A DNA stretch of 64,000 nt from Oscillospiraceae bacterium HV4-5-C5C (GTDB lineage: Bacteria > Bacillota > Clostridia > Saccharofermentanales > Fastidiosipilaceae). Positions 25,985-34,138 of the stretch are shown here, in pieces. Within the stretch, counting starts at the first letter, position 1; every line of letters begins with the position of its first letter. Below the pieces are notes generated by a model. The model was not told where the DNA came from and did no database searches. It saw only the letters and a list, made by a program, of their open reading frames with translations. The position numbers and the translations under genes were made by a program. The stretch is taken from NCBI GenBank assembly GCA_012034405.1, contig JAAVLZ010000006.1, positions 62,001-126,000 on the forward strand, written 5' to 3'.

Positions 25985-27145
25985 ATGGAAACAGTCAGAA
26001 TAGGCATCATAGGCATTGGCAACATGGGATCCAGCCACGCGCAGAATATTACTGAAGGCAAAGTTCCAGGCCTGCGGCTGACGGCTGTGGCCGACCGGCG
26101 CGAAAGCCGGCGCCAATGGGCCAGAGAAACCCTGGCAGCTGATGTGACCATTTTTGCGGAAGGCGATGACCTGATCAAGAGTGGCAGCTGCGATGCTGTC
26201 ATCATTGCGGTCCCGCATTACCAGCACCCGCCTCTGGCGATTGAGGCGTTTGCGAATAACCTGCACGTCATGTGCGAAAAACCTGCCGGAGTCTATACCA
26301 AGCAGGTGCGGGAGATGATCGCCGCGGCCGACCACAGCGACCGGGTTTTTGGCATGATGTTCAACCAACGGACCAACTGTGTTTACCGCAAAATGCATGA
26401 GATGGTTCAGTCCGGAAAATTTGGCGCTATTAAGCGGGTGAACTGGATTATTACTAACTGGTACCGGACCCAGGCCTACTATGACTCCGGCGACTGGCGG
26501 GCGACCTGGGACGGAGAAGGCGGCGGTGTCCTGCTCAATCAATGCCCCCACCAGCTGGATCTGCTTCAGTGGATCTGCGGGATGCCGCAGCAGGTAAGAG
26601 CCTTTTGTCTGAATGGCCACTGGCATGATATAGAAGTGGAAGATGATGTGACGGCTTACCTGAAATACGCGAACGGCGCGACAGGTGTGTTTGTTACGAC
26701 CACCGCGGATGCGCCGGGCACCAACCGGCTGGAAATCACCCTGGAGATGGGCAAGCTGGTCTGCGAAAATGACCGGCTCAGCTTATTCCTGCTGGATCAG
26801 AATGAGCGCGAATTCTGTTACACCGCCAAGGGCGGTTTTGATACGCCGGGCTGCCAGGAAATCCAGGTGGAGACGGACGGACAAAATGAACAGCACGTGG
26901 GGGTGCTGAAAGCCTTTGCCGGGCGTATACTGAACGGGACACCGCTGGTTGCCGATGGCCGTGAAGGTATTCACGGCCTGATGCTGTCCAATGCGATGCA
27001 TTTATCCAGCTGGCTGGAACAGACCGTAGATCTGCCCATTGATGAGGATTTGTTCCTGCGAGAGTTAAACAAACGCCGGGCCGGCAGCCGGCACAAGCAG
27101 GCGGTTGATGTGACGTTTGATACACGTGACAGCTACGGATCCTGA
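25985..27145 (+). CDS. Gfo/Idh/MocA family oxidoreductase
   Basis: NAD(P)-dependent sugar or cyclitol dehydrogenase (386 aa). The N-terminal Rossmann fold has GIGNMG near residues 10-15 and CEKPAG near 98; the substrate domain has GGGVLLNQCPHQLDLL, whose His is the usual catalytic base. It starts with ATG shortly after GAGG in TACGAGGAGGCATG. The next gene is a second family member 34 bp downstream; the pair may oxidise and re-reduce a sugar intermediate together with the divergent isomerase. Confidence 0.92.
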   Translation: METVRIGIIGIGNMGSSHAQNITEGKVPGLRLTAVADRRESRRQWARETLAADVTIFAEGDDLIKSGSCDAVIIAVPHYQHPPLAIEAFANNLHVMCEKPAGVYTKQVREMIAAADHSDRVFGMMFNQRTNCVYRKMHEMVQSGKFGAIKRVNWIITNWYRTQAYYDSGDWRATWDGEGGGVLLNQCPHQLDLLQWICGMPQQVRAFCLNGHWHDIEVEDDVTAYLKYANGATGVFVTTTADAPGTNRLEITLEMGKLVCENDRLSLFLLDQNEREFCYTAKGGFDTPGCQEIQVETDGQNEQHVGVLKAFAGRILNGTPLVADGREGIHGLMLSNAMHLSSWLEQTVDLPIDEDLFLRELNKRRAGSRHKQAVDVTFDTRDSYGS

Positions 27146-27179
27146 TGTGGCGACAGCTGGATGGAAAAGAGGAAAAACG

Positions 27180-28262
27180 GTGTTAAAGGCAGCAGTTGTT
27201 GGTATCGGTAATATTGCTCAGGTTCATATGGCGGTTATAGACGCCTGCCCCCGGGCTCAGCTGGTCGCTTTGTGTGATACAGATCCCGCTAAATCAAAAC
27301 AGCGGCCCACGCTCCCATTTTATACGGATCTGAATCAGCTGCTGAAAGAGGTCCGCCCGGATGTGCTGCATATCTGCCTGCCGCATTACCTGCATTTATG
27401 GGCGGCCCGGCAAGCGGCAGCCGCCGGCTGCCATGTCTTTTGTGAAAAACCAAGCGGGCTTAATCTGCAGGAAGCCCTGCAGATGGCCGGATTGGAGCAA
27501 CAGTACGGGGTCCGTACCGCCGTTTGTCTGCAGAACCGTCTCAACCGGACGACGGAAACGATGCGGGATCTGCTGGCGTCAGGAAAATATGGCAAGGTGC
27601 TGAATATCCGCGCCAATCTGTCCTGGCATCGGCCCGAAGCATATTATCAGGACAGTCCCTGGCGGTCCTGGCTGGCGAAGGCCGGCGGCGGTTGTCTGAT
27701 CAATCAGGCCTTGCATACGATGGATCTGCTGCCGTACTTGCTGGACTCACCGGTGGTTTCTCTCAAAGCGGTTTGCGGACAGACGCTGGACTATGCCAAT
27801 GAGGTAGAAGATACGGCCACCATAGCTTTGCGCTTTGCTAATGGCAGCACCGGCCTGCTGCAGGCCAGTGTGGCTAATGGCCTGGATGAGGCGGTGACCT
27901 TTGATATTCAGGCAGAAAAAGGCAAAATCCTGCAGCGGCAGCAAGGTGTCTATGCGGATGATCAGGACGGACTGAGACTCCTGGCGGCAGACCGCCCGGC
28001 CAGAATCGGCAAAACCTGTTACGGCGACAGTCATGCCTTAATGATCGAACGGTTTTATAAGGCGGTGGAAACGCAACCAATGACTGTACTGGCCGGCCAG
28101 CTGCCGGACGACTGCCGCTATGTGTCTGCGGCGGATGCGCTGGAAGTCATGCTGATGCTGGAAGCAAGCTATCGCAGTGCCGCGGAGCACCGCCGGATTG
28201 AACTGGAAGATCTGTATGAAAATGCGCTGCTGGAGCTGTCTGCCCTGCCAGCGCAGGCCTGA
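27180..28262 (+). CDS. Gfo/Idh/MocA family oxidoreductase, second copy
   Basis: Second Rossmann-fold oxidoreductase of the same family (360 aa) but only distantly similar to its neighbour. VGIGNIAQVH near the N-terminus, CEKPSG near residue 93, GGGCLINQALHTMDLL with the catalytic His. The GTG start at 27180 is chosen because AAGAGG lies 7 nt upstream; the TTG-initiated frame from 27117 would overlap the previous gene and has no ribosome site. Co-transcribed with the previous gene. Confidence 0.9.
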   Translation: MLKAAVVGIGNIAQVHMAVIDACPRAQLVALCDTDPAKSKQRPTLPFYTDLNQLLKEVRPDVLHICLPHYLHLWAARQAAAAGCHVFCEKPSGLNLQEALQMAGLEQQYGVRTAVCLQNRLNRTTETMRDLLASGKYGKVLNIRANLSWHRPEAYYQDSPWRSWLAKAGGGCLINQALHTMDLLPYLLDSPVVSLKAVCGQTLDYANEVEDTATIALRFANGSTGLLQASVANGLDEAVTFDIQAEKGKILQRQQGVYADDQDGLRLLAADRPARIGKTCYGDSHALMIERFYKAVETQPMTVLAGQLPDDCRYVSAADALEVMLMLEASYRSAAEHRRIELEDLYENALLELSALPAQA

Positions 28263-28308
28263 CCCAAGGCCGGAGCTTAAGGGGAGGCGGAGATAGCTTG
28301 TACGGCTC

Positions 28309-29061
28309 TTATAAATGCAGACTGATCTGCTGACTGCATAATCTCAGTCGCCCAGCTAATTTCTCCACCCGGTTTTCAATCCGCAGGGAGGGCCCAGAGA
28401 TACTGATTGCTCCCATCAGGCTGCCATCATGCTTAAAAACCGGTACACTGACGCACTTGATACCATATTCATGTTCCATGTTATCTATACCATAGCCCTG
28501 CCGGCGGATCTGATCCAGTTCCCGCAGCAGGGCTTCTTTACTGACCAGGGTTTGAGGCGTATAGGCTCGCATACTTTGACCAGCCAGCGCCACGGCCTGC
28601 TGGTCCGGCGGTAAAAAAGCCAGAATGGACTTGCCCAGGGCGGTACAGTACATTTCCGCGGTTTCTCCCACAATGGAGCGCGCGCTGTAATTGGTGGCCG
28701 GATATACACCTTCCAGATACAGGATCTGCGGGCCTTTGGGAATGGCAAAGTACACCACTTCGACAATATCATCAGATAACTGTTTGAGGTAAGGGTGAAC
28801 CAGCGCGTGGATACCCATATTGGCGTTAACTAAAAATGCCTTTTCGAGAAACTTCATACCCAGGTGGTATTTGCCGCTGACCGGATTTTTTTGCAGATAA
28901 CCACTCTGTTCCAGGGTGCTGACCAGATTGTGCACATTACTTTTATACAGACTCAGTTTTTGACTGATTTCTGTAATGCCCAGCTCCTGCTCCTGAATAT
29001 TAAAGCAGTCCAGGATATCCAGTGCTTTTTTCAAGGATTTAACCTTGGCTTCTGTTTCCAT
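28309..29061 (-). CDS. IclR family transcriptional regulator
   Basis: DNA-binding regulator (251 aa, usual family length). The N-terminal winged helix-turn-helix (LGITEISQKLSLYKSNVHNLV, about residues 25-45) is followed by a GAF-like effector domain with MEHEYGIKCVSVPVFKHDG and ISISGPSLRI. The start at 29061 is preferred over upstream ATGs because a GGCGGG site precedes it and it aligns with the family start. It diverges from the DapA-like/transporter/sialidase-like operon; two matched palindromes in between are likely its operators. Family members sense small acids or sugar acids and often repress. Confidence 0.92.
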   Translation of the reverse strand: METEAKVKSLKKALDILDCFNIQEQELGITEISQKLSLYKSNVHNLVSTLEQSGYLQKNPVSGKYHLGMKFLEKAFLVNANMGIHALVHPYLKQLSDDIVEVVYFAIPKGPQILYLEGVYPATNYSARSIVGETAEMYCTALGKSILAFLPPDQQAVALAGQSMRAYTPQTLVSKEALLRELDQIRRQGYGIDNMEHEYGIKCVSVPVFKHDGSLMGAISISGPSLRIENRVEKLAGRLRLCSQQISLHL

Positions 29062-29171
29062 TTCTTGCCCGCCTTTATCTATAAATAATATAAATTCCAT
29101 ATGACAGAACAATCATAGCACATTTTGAGGTCAAGGGATAAACAATGGTTTACTATGATAAATATAAACAG

Positions 29172-29188
29172 GTTCTTAATCAGAGAAC
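29172..29188. promoter_or_regulatory. Candidate IclR operator 1
   Basis: Palindrome GTTCT-N7-AGAAC (extended: GGTTCT and AGAACC at 29171-29189), 110 bp upstream of the iclR-family gene start, suited to autoregulation. The same arm sequence and spacing recur at 29372-29388. Confidence 0.65.
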
Positions 29189-29315
29189 CATACCGGGCAC
29201 GAGCTGGTAAATTCAGCTCAATCGCTGATGAACGGCCAAAATGATTACGGAAAGATTGAATGAGTTAGCTATAACGCTGCATAATACCTGATGTTAATCA
29301 TATCCCGTCTCGTTA

Positions 29316-29344
29316 TTGACAAGAACAAAGGCGCGTGTTAAAGT
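29316..29344 (+). promoter_or_regulatory. Promoter of the DapA-like/transporter/sialidase-like operon
   Basis: TTGACA at 29316-29321, a 17-bp spacer and TAAAGT at 29339-29344. The transcript would start near 29351, just upstream of operator 2. Confidence 0.7.
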
Positions 29345-29371
29345 CAGCTTGTAAACAAAAAACAGAATGAC

Positions 29372-29388
29372 GTTCTCAAATAAAGAAC
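29372..29388. promoter_or_regulatory. Candidate IclR operator 2
   Basis: Palindrome GTTCT-N7-AGAAC immediately downstream of the predicted transcription start and 27 bp before the first start codon, a position typical for a repressor. Its centre is exactly 200 bp from that of operator 1. Confidence 0.65.
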
Positions 29389-29415
29389 AATAATCGGCAA
29401 TGAAAGAGGCAACAC

Positions 29416-30336
29416 ATGCAATCCATTCACAATGGCGTCTGGCCAACCATGCTGACACCCTTTACCCGATCTGGTGCGATTGATTATCCAGGGGTGGAAG
29501 AACTACTCAGATTTTATGCGGAACGTCAGGTGGACGGCCTTTTTGCACTTTGCCAGTCCAGCGAGATGTTTTACCTTTCGTTGCAAGAACGGCAAGCTTT
29601 GTTGGGTTTTATTTGTGAACATCGTTACCCCGGCCAGCAGATCATAGCATCCGGTCATGTGGCGGACGGGCTGCAACAACAAATTGATGAAGCCCGGGCT
29701 TTGGTCAGACCAGAGCTGGCCGCTTATGTGGTTTTACCAAATCGCTTTGCCGCGGAGACGGAATCGGATGACGTTCTGCTGGAGCGCTTGGATCACTTTG
29801 TCCGGGCGGTACCGGATATCCCGTTGGGGATTTATGAGTGCCCCTATCCGTACAAGCGACTGGTATCGCCCAAGGTATTAGCTTATTGCTTGGAGAGCGG
29901 ACGCTTTATCTTTTTAAAAGACACCAGTTGTGACCTTGAGCAGATCCAGCAAAAACTGGAGCTGATCAGCGGCAGCGACTTCAAACTTTTCAACGCGAAC
30001 AGCGCCACGTTGCTAGACAGTCTGAGACTGGGCGCTCACGGTTATTGCGGCGTTATGGCGAACATCCATCCTGAATTCTATGTCTGGCTATACCGCCATT
30101 TCGCGGCAGATCCAGCCGGGGCGGAACGGGTGCAGCAGTTTGTTGGCGCGGCCTCTATGGCGGAATACCAGTATTATCCGGTCAACGCCAAGTACAGTCT
30201 GGCTTTGCAGGGCGTCCACATTGGCCTTGATAGCCGGACCAAGGACTCCCATGGATTCAAACCCAGCCAGCGGCTTGAAATGCAGCAGTTGACCGAGCTG
30301 TCGCGGCTGGCCCGCGGCTGGCTGGGTTTGGCATAA
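29416..30336 (+). CDS. DapA/NanA family aldolase (dihydrodipicolinate synthase-like)
   Basis: Class I aldolase of the DHDPS/N-acetylneuraminate lyase family (306 aa). Schiff-base Lys168 in FLKDTS and Tyr140 in GIYECP are conserved with the family's usual 28-residue spacing. The normal GTTGE or GSTGE pyruvate-binding loop is replaced by CQSSE (residues 46-50), so it is probably neither a true DHDPS nor a standard NanA. First gene of an operon with a sugar importer and a sialidase-like protein; it may cleave a keto-sugar acid released from the imported compound. AGAGG precedes the ATG. Confidence 0.88.
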   Translation: MQSIHNGVWPTMLTPFTRSGAIDYPGVEELLRFYAERQVDGLFALCQSSEMFYLSLQERQALLGFICEHRYPGQQIIASGHVADGLQQQIDEARALVRPELAAYVVLPNRFAAETESDDVLLERLDHFVRAVPDIPLGIYECPYPYKRLVSPKVLAYCLESGRFIFLKDTSCDLEQIQQKLELISGSDFKLFNANSATLLDSLRLGAHGYCGVMANIHPEFYVWLYRHFAADPAGAERVQQFVGAASMAEYQYYPVNAKYSLALQGVHIGLDSRTKDSHGFKPSQRLEMQQLTELSRLARGWLGLA

Positions 30337-30391
30337 AACGTATTGGCCTATCCGCGCCCCCCGGCACGGAAATCAAGAGGAGGAAAGTAAA

Positions 30392-32101
30392 ATGAAGCAA
30401 ACATTGCGACGGCTGATTCAAGTCAGCCTGGCCGGATCTATGGTTTTTGGAGCCTTAGCCGGCTGCAGCAGCGGGACCGGTTCCGCCAGCACGACCAAGG
30501 CGGAAACTACAGTTGAAGCCAGTAACCAGGACAGTTCAGGCAGCAGCCAGGCGGCGGGGGAAAGCAGCAGTGCCGCGGCCGGTGAAGGCGGACTGGATGA
30601 AGGCGGCGTGACCAACGCCACCGGTTTCCCAATCACCAATGAGCCCATTACCCTGACGGCTGCAGTGCAGGCTAATTCACTCTTGCCTGACATGGCTGAC
30701 TCAAATGTTTGGCAAGCAGTGGCGGATAAGACCGGCATTACCTTGGATATTGAAGTCCTGAGTGACCGGGACAAAATTGATCTGATGTATGCCAGCGGCG
30801 ACTTCCCGGACATCATGATGAGAACAGATCCTTCTGCCAATCAGTTGACGACAGCGGTAGATAGCGGTTACTTTGTTGAACTGGAGCCACTGCTGGAACA
30901 GTATGCTCCGACTTGGTATACCTATCTGCAAAATAATCCCATGATGTACAATTCGTCTTTAGCTACTGACGGTAAGCTGTATGGCTTACCCTATGTTGAA
31001 GAGGATCCTACCTCCCGCAACCTGCGGGATCAATGGGTCATCATGCAAAGCTGGCTGGATGAGCTGAACCTGGCGGTGCCGACCACCACTGAGGAGTTTA
31101 AGGATGCTTTGGTGGCCATTAAGGAGAATGCCGGTAAAGGCAGCATCCCGGAGGATGTTATTCCGTTCTATTTCTTCTTTGACAACTACATTGGCGGTCA
31201 GTTTGATATTTACGGCTCCTTTGGAGTCTACATTACCTCGGGCGACTATCTGGTGGTGGATAACGGGGTGGTTAAGGATCAGTCTACCAATCCGGATATC
31301 AAAGAACCGCTTAAATATCTCCGGGATCTTTATGCGTTGGGTGTGATACCGCCAGAGGTCTTCACGGATGACTGGAATACCTACGCGTCCAAAATATCCT
31401 CTGATCCGGCTGTGGTCGGTTCGTACTTTTCTTATGCTATCAGACAACTTGATACCGCAACCGCTATGAAGCCACTGGACAGTGGCAATGGCAGCACGCC
31501 ACTGATGCGCAGCCAGGCCTATACCCCGGCTCCGTCCAATACCGCTATCATTACCACGGAAAACAAATATCCCATTGCGACTACGCGTCTGTTTGAAGCG
31601 ATTGCCTCAGACAATGACCTGAGAATGGAAGTCGGCCGTGGTACCAAAGGCATCGTTTGGGATTATGATGACAGCGGAAAAGCTTATCTCAAGTTTTGGG
31701 AAGAAAATACCGAAAAATGGACCGAGAATTCGAAGGAACTGGGTACGCAGAATAGCTTTGTCGGGTTGTTTGACAAGAGCTTTTATGCCAATAACTACAC
31801 TGACGTTTATAAAGACCAGGTGAATTCCAGGTCATGGTCTTACTACAACGTTTATGAGGATAGTGTCATGCCCAACGACATGGTCTATGTTGGCGGCTCA
31901 CTGGATCAAGACGATACCAATATGGCCAGCCAGTATGCGACCGATCTGTCTACCTATCGCAAAGCTACCTTTGCTGATTTTATTACCGGCAAGCAGGATA
32001 TTGATGCTAACTGGGACAGCTATGTAGCTCAGATGAAATCGATTGGTCTGGACGATTTTGTGGCGCTGCGTCAGAAGGCCTATGACATCATGGTTAAATA
32101 A
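30392..32101 (+). CDS. Extracellular solute-binding lipoprotein of the IclR-controlled operon
   Basis: Sugar-binding lipoprotein (569 aa). Signal peptide with lipobox LAGC and Cys25, Ser/Thr/Glu-rich tether to about residue 70, large binding domain thereafter. It is of the same large YtcQ/LipO type as the protein at 1458-3182. GAGGAGG precedes the ATG. A strong hairpin follows its stop, before the permease genes, which would let this gene be expressed at a higher level than the permeases. Confidence 0.92.
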   Translation: MKQTLRRLIQVSLAGSMVFGALAGCSSGTGSASTTKAETTVEASNQDSSGSSQAAGESSSAAAGEGGLDEGGVTNATGFPITNEPITLTAAVQANSLLPDMADSNVWQAVADKTGITLDIEVLSDRDKIDLMYASGDFPDIMMRTDPSANQLTTAVDSGYFVELEPLLEQYAPTWYTYLQNNPMMYNSSLATDGKLYGLPYVEEDPTSRNLRDQWVIMQSWLDELNLAVPTTTEEFKDALVAIKENAGKGSIPEDVIPFYFFFDNYIGGQFDIYGSFGVYITSGDYLVVDNGVVKDQSTNPDIKEPLKYLRDLYALGVIPPEVFTDDWNTYASKISSDPAVVGSYFSYAIRQLDTATAMKPLDSGNGSTPLMRSQAYTPAPSNTAIITTENKYPIATTRLFEAIASDNDLRMEVGRGTKGIVWDYDDSGKAYLKFWEENTEKWTENSKELGTQNSFVGLFDKSFYANNYTDVYKDQVNSRSWSYYNVYEDSVMPNDMVYVGGSLDQDDTNMASQYATDLSTYRKATFADFITGKQDIDANWDSYVAQMKSIGLDDFVALRQKAYDIMVK

Positions 32102-32142
32102 GTTTGCCATGAGCGATTGCCGTCCTGAAACCTGATTGAATA

Positions 32143-32192
32143 CCTGCCGCAGTTTACCCCGGCACGTTAGCGGGGGTCGGCCCTGCGGCAGG
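32143..32192 (+). terminator. Intra-operon hairpin / partial terminator
   Basis: CCTGCCGCAG (32143-32152) pairs perfectly with CTGCGGCAGG (32183-32192); the loop contains further CCCC/GGGG pairing. No T-run follows (TTACTCAG), so it is better read as an mRNA-stabilising or attenuating hairpin between the binding-protein and permease genes. Confidence 0.55.
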
Positions 32193-32245
32193 TTACTCAG
32201 TATTATCTGCCCGCTTAAGCTTCAGGCGGAGTGAAGGAGAAAGAC

Positions 32246-33199
32246 ATGAAAACAAAGACAAAGCTGCAGGCATCCGGTCAGCCACTCAGCCTGGGCAGAC
32301 GGATCATTCAATTCCGTGAACTCTACCTGTTCCTGTTGCCAGGCGTATTACTGCTGATTCTGTTTAATTATCTGCCACTATACGGTATTTTGATCGCGTT
32401 CAAGGATTTTAAGGTCAAGCTAGGTATCCTGGGCAGCCCCTGGAGTGAGCCGGTGCTGAAGTACTTTAATCGCCTCTTCAGTATGCCCATGTTTCCGGTT
32501 ATCCTGCGCAACACCCTGATTCTCAGCTTCTACTCCCTGCTGGCAGGCTTTCCGCTACCGATCATCCTGGCCCTGCTGATCAACAGCAGTCCGGGAAAGC
32601 ATTACAAAAAGATTGTGCAGACGATAACCTACGCACCGCACTTTATCTCTATTGTCATTATTGTCGGTATGATCAATATCTTCTTTTCACCCTCCACCGG
32701 CATCATCGTCAACATTTTACATAAGTTGGGCTTGATGAGCGGCAATCTGGAAGTCCTGATGACCGCCGGAGCCTTTCCGCATCTCTATGTCTGGAGCGGC
32801 GTCTGGCAGAGTATCGGCTGGAACAGCATTATCTACTTAGGCGCATTATCCGGGGTGGATGCTTCGCTGCACGAGGCCGCAATCGTAGATGGCGCCAGCA
32901 AGCTGCAGCGGGTGATCCACATTGATTTCCCTAGCATTCTGCCGACAATTGTCATTCTTATGATTCTGAACTCAGGCTCTATCATGAATGTCGGCTTTGA
33001 AAAAGTCTTTCTGATGCAGAACTCCTTTAATACTTCAATGAGCGAGGTCATCAACACCTATGTTTATAAAATCGGTATAAAGGAAGCTCAATACAGTTTG
33101 TCTGCCGCAATCGGGCTGTTTAACTCTGTGGTGAACTTTATCATGATTATTTTGGTTAACCAGTTGAGCAAACGCCTGGATCAGGGTTCGCTGTGGTAA
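32246..33199 (+). CDS. Carbohydrate ABC transporter permease, LplB type
   Basis: Membrane permease (317 aa) of the IclR-controlled importer. The first helix lies near residues 28-50; the EAA loop reads HEAAIVDGASKLQ near residue 212. ATG 32246 is preferred over GTG 32231 because AAGGAG lies between them, 6 nt before the ATG. Its C-terminal half resembles the truncated permease at the window start (GSIMNVGFEKV, AIGLFNSVVNF versus GSMMNVGFEKV, AVGLFNSLINF), so the two transporters are related. Confidence 0.92.
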   Translation: MKTKTKLQASGQPLSLGRRIIQFRELYLFLLPGVLLLILFNYLPLYGILIAFKDFKVKLGILGSPWSEPVLKYFNRLFSMPMFPVILRNTLILSFYSLLAGFPLPIILALLINSSPGKHYKKIVQTITYAPHFISIVIIVGMINIFFSPSTGIIVNILHKLGLMSGNLEVLMTAGAFPHLYVWSGVWQSIGWNSIIYLGALSGVDASLHEAAIVDGASKLQRVIHIDFPSILPTIVILMILNSGSIMNVGFEKVFLMQNSFNTSMSEVINTYVYKIGIKEAQYSLSAAIGLFNSVVNFIMIILVNQLSKRLDQGSLW

Positions 33200-33219
33200 C
33201 TGAGGGGAAGGAAGCTAAT

Positions 33220-34131
33220 ATGAAAACAAATCGTCAAAAAATCAAGGCCTCCGGAAGTGACCGGGCTTTCGATCTGATTAATATCCTGATTTTGACCCTC
33301 TTATTACTATTGGTCGCCTATCCGCTGTATTTTGTGGTGATCGCGTCCATCAGTGATCCGAAGCTGGTCGCGACTGGCCGGGTGCTTTTCCTTCCGAAAA
33401 GCTTTAATCTGGAAGGTTACAAAAAGGTCATTCAGTATTCACCGATCTGGGTCGGTTACCGCAATACCATCCTTTACACCCTGGGCTATACCTTTGTCTC
33501 TGTCATGGTCAGCATGCTGACCGGCTTTGCGCTGGGGCAGCGCAAATTGCCCGGGGTTAACCTTTTTACCGGCCTTTTTATCTTTACCATGTTTTTTAAC
33601 GGGGGCTTGATTCCGACTTACCTGTTGATGAAAGATATCGGCCTCTACGGTAATCCGCTGATCATTATCCTGATGGGCGCGGTGAGCGTCAATAACATCA
33701 TCATTGCCCGCACCTTTATTAAATCGACCATTCCTGGTGAATTATTTGAGGCGGCCAGCATTGATGGCTGCAGCTATACCGGCTATTTCTTTAAAATTGT
33801 CCTGCCACTGTCCAAAGCCTTACTGGCGGTACTGGTTCTTTTTGCTGCGGTTGGTCAGTGGAATTCCTGGTATAACGCCATGATCTATCTGAAGGACGAT
33901 AATCAGATGCCCTTACAGATGGTATTGCGGGATCTGATTGTCATCCAGTCGGCCATGAGCAGCAGTACAGAAGCCGCGACCGTTGGTGGGGACGCCGCGG
34001 CGCAGGTCTACCTGGTGGAATCTATGCGCTACGCTATCATTATTGTATCCACCTTGCCAATTATGTGTATTTATCCGTTTTTGCAGAAGTATTTTGCGAA
34101 AGGCATTATGATAGGATCAGTCAAGGGGTGA
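33220..34131 (+). CDS. Carbohydrate ABC transporter permease, YtcP type
   Basis: Second permease (303 aa). EAA loop FEAASIDGCSYTG near residue 180; C-terminus KGIMIGSVKG. ATG 33220 follows AAGGA; the in-frame GTG at 33193 overlaps the end of the previous gene. The sialidase-like gene follows only 7 bp downstream, so the enzyme and transporter are clearly one operon. Confidence 0.92.
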   Translation: MKTNRQKIKASGSDRAFDLINILILTLLLLLVAYPLYFVVIASISDPKLVATGRVLFLPKSFNLEGYKKVIQYSPIWVGYRNTILYTLGYTFVSVMVSMLTGFALGQRKLPGVNLFTGLFIFTMFFNGGLIPTYLLMKDIGLYGNPLIIILMGAVSVNNIIIARTFIKSTIPGELFEAASIDGCSYTGYFFKIVLPLSKALLAVLVLFAAVGQWNSWYNAMIYLKDDNQMPLQMVLRDLIVIQSAMSSSTEAATVGGDAAAQVYLVESMRYAIIIVSTLPIMCIYPFLQKYFAKGIMIGSVKG

Positions 34132-34138
34132 AAAAATC

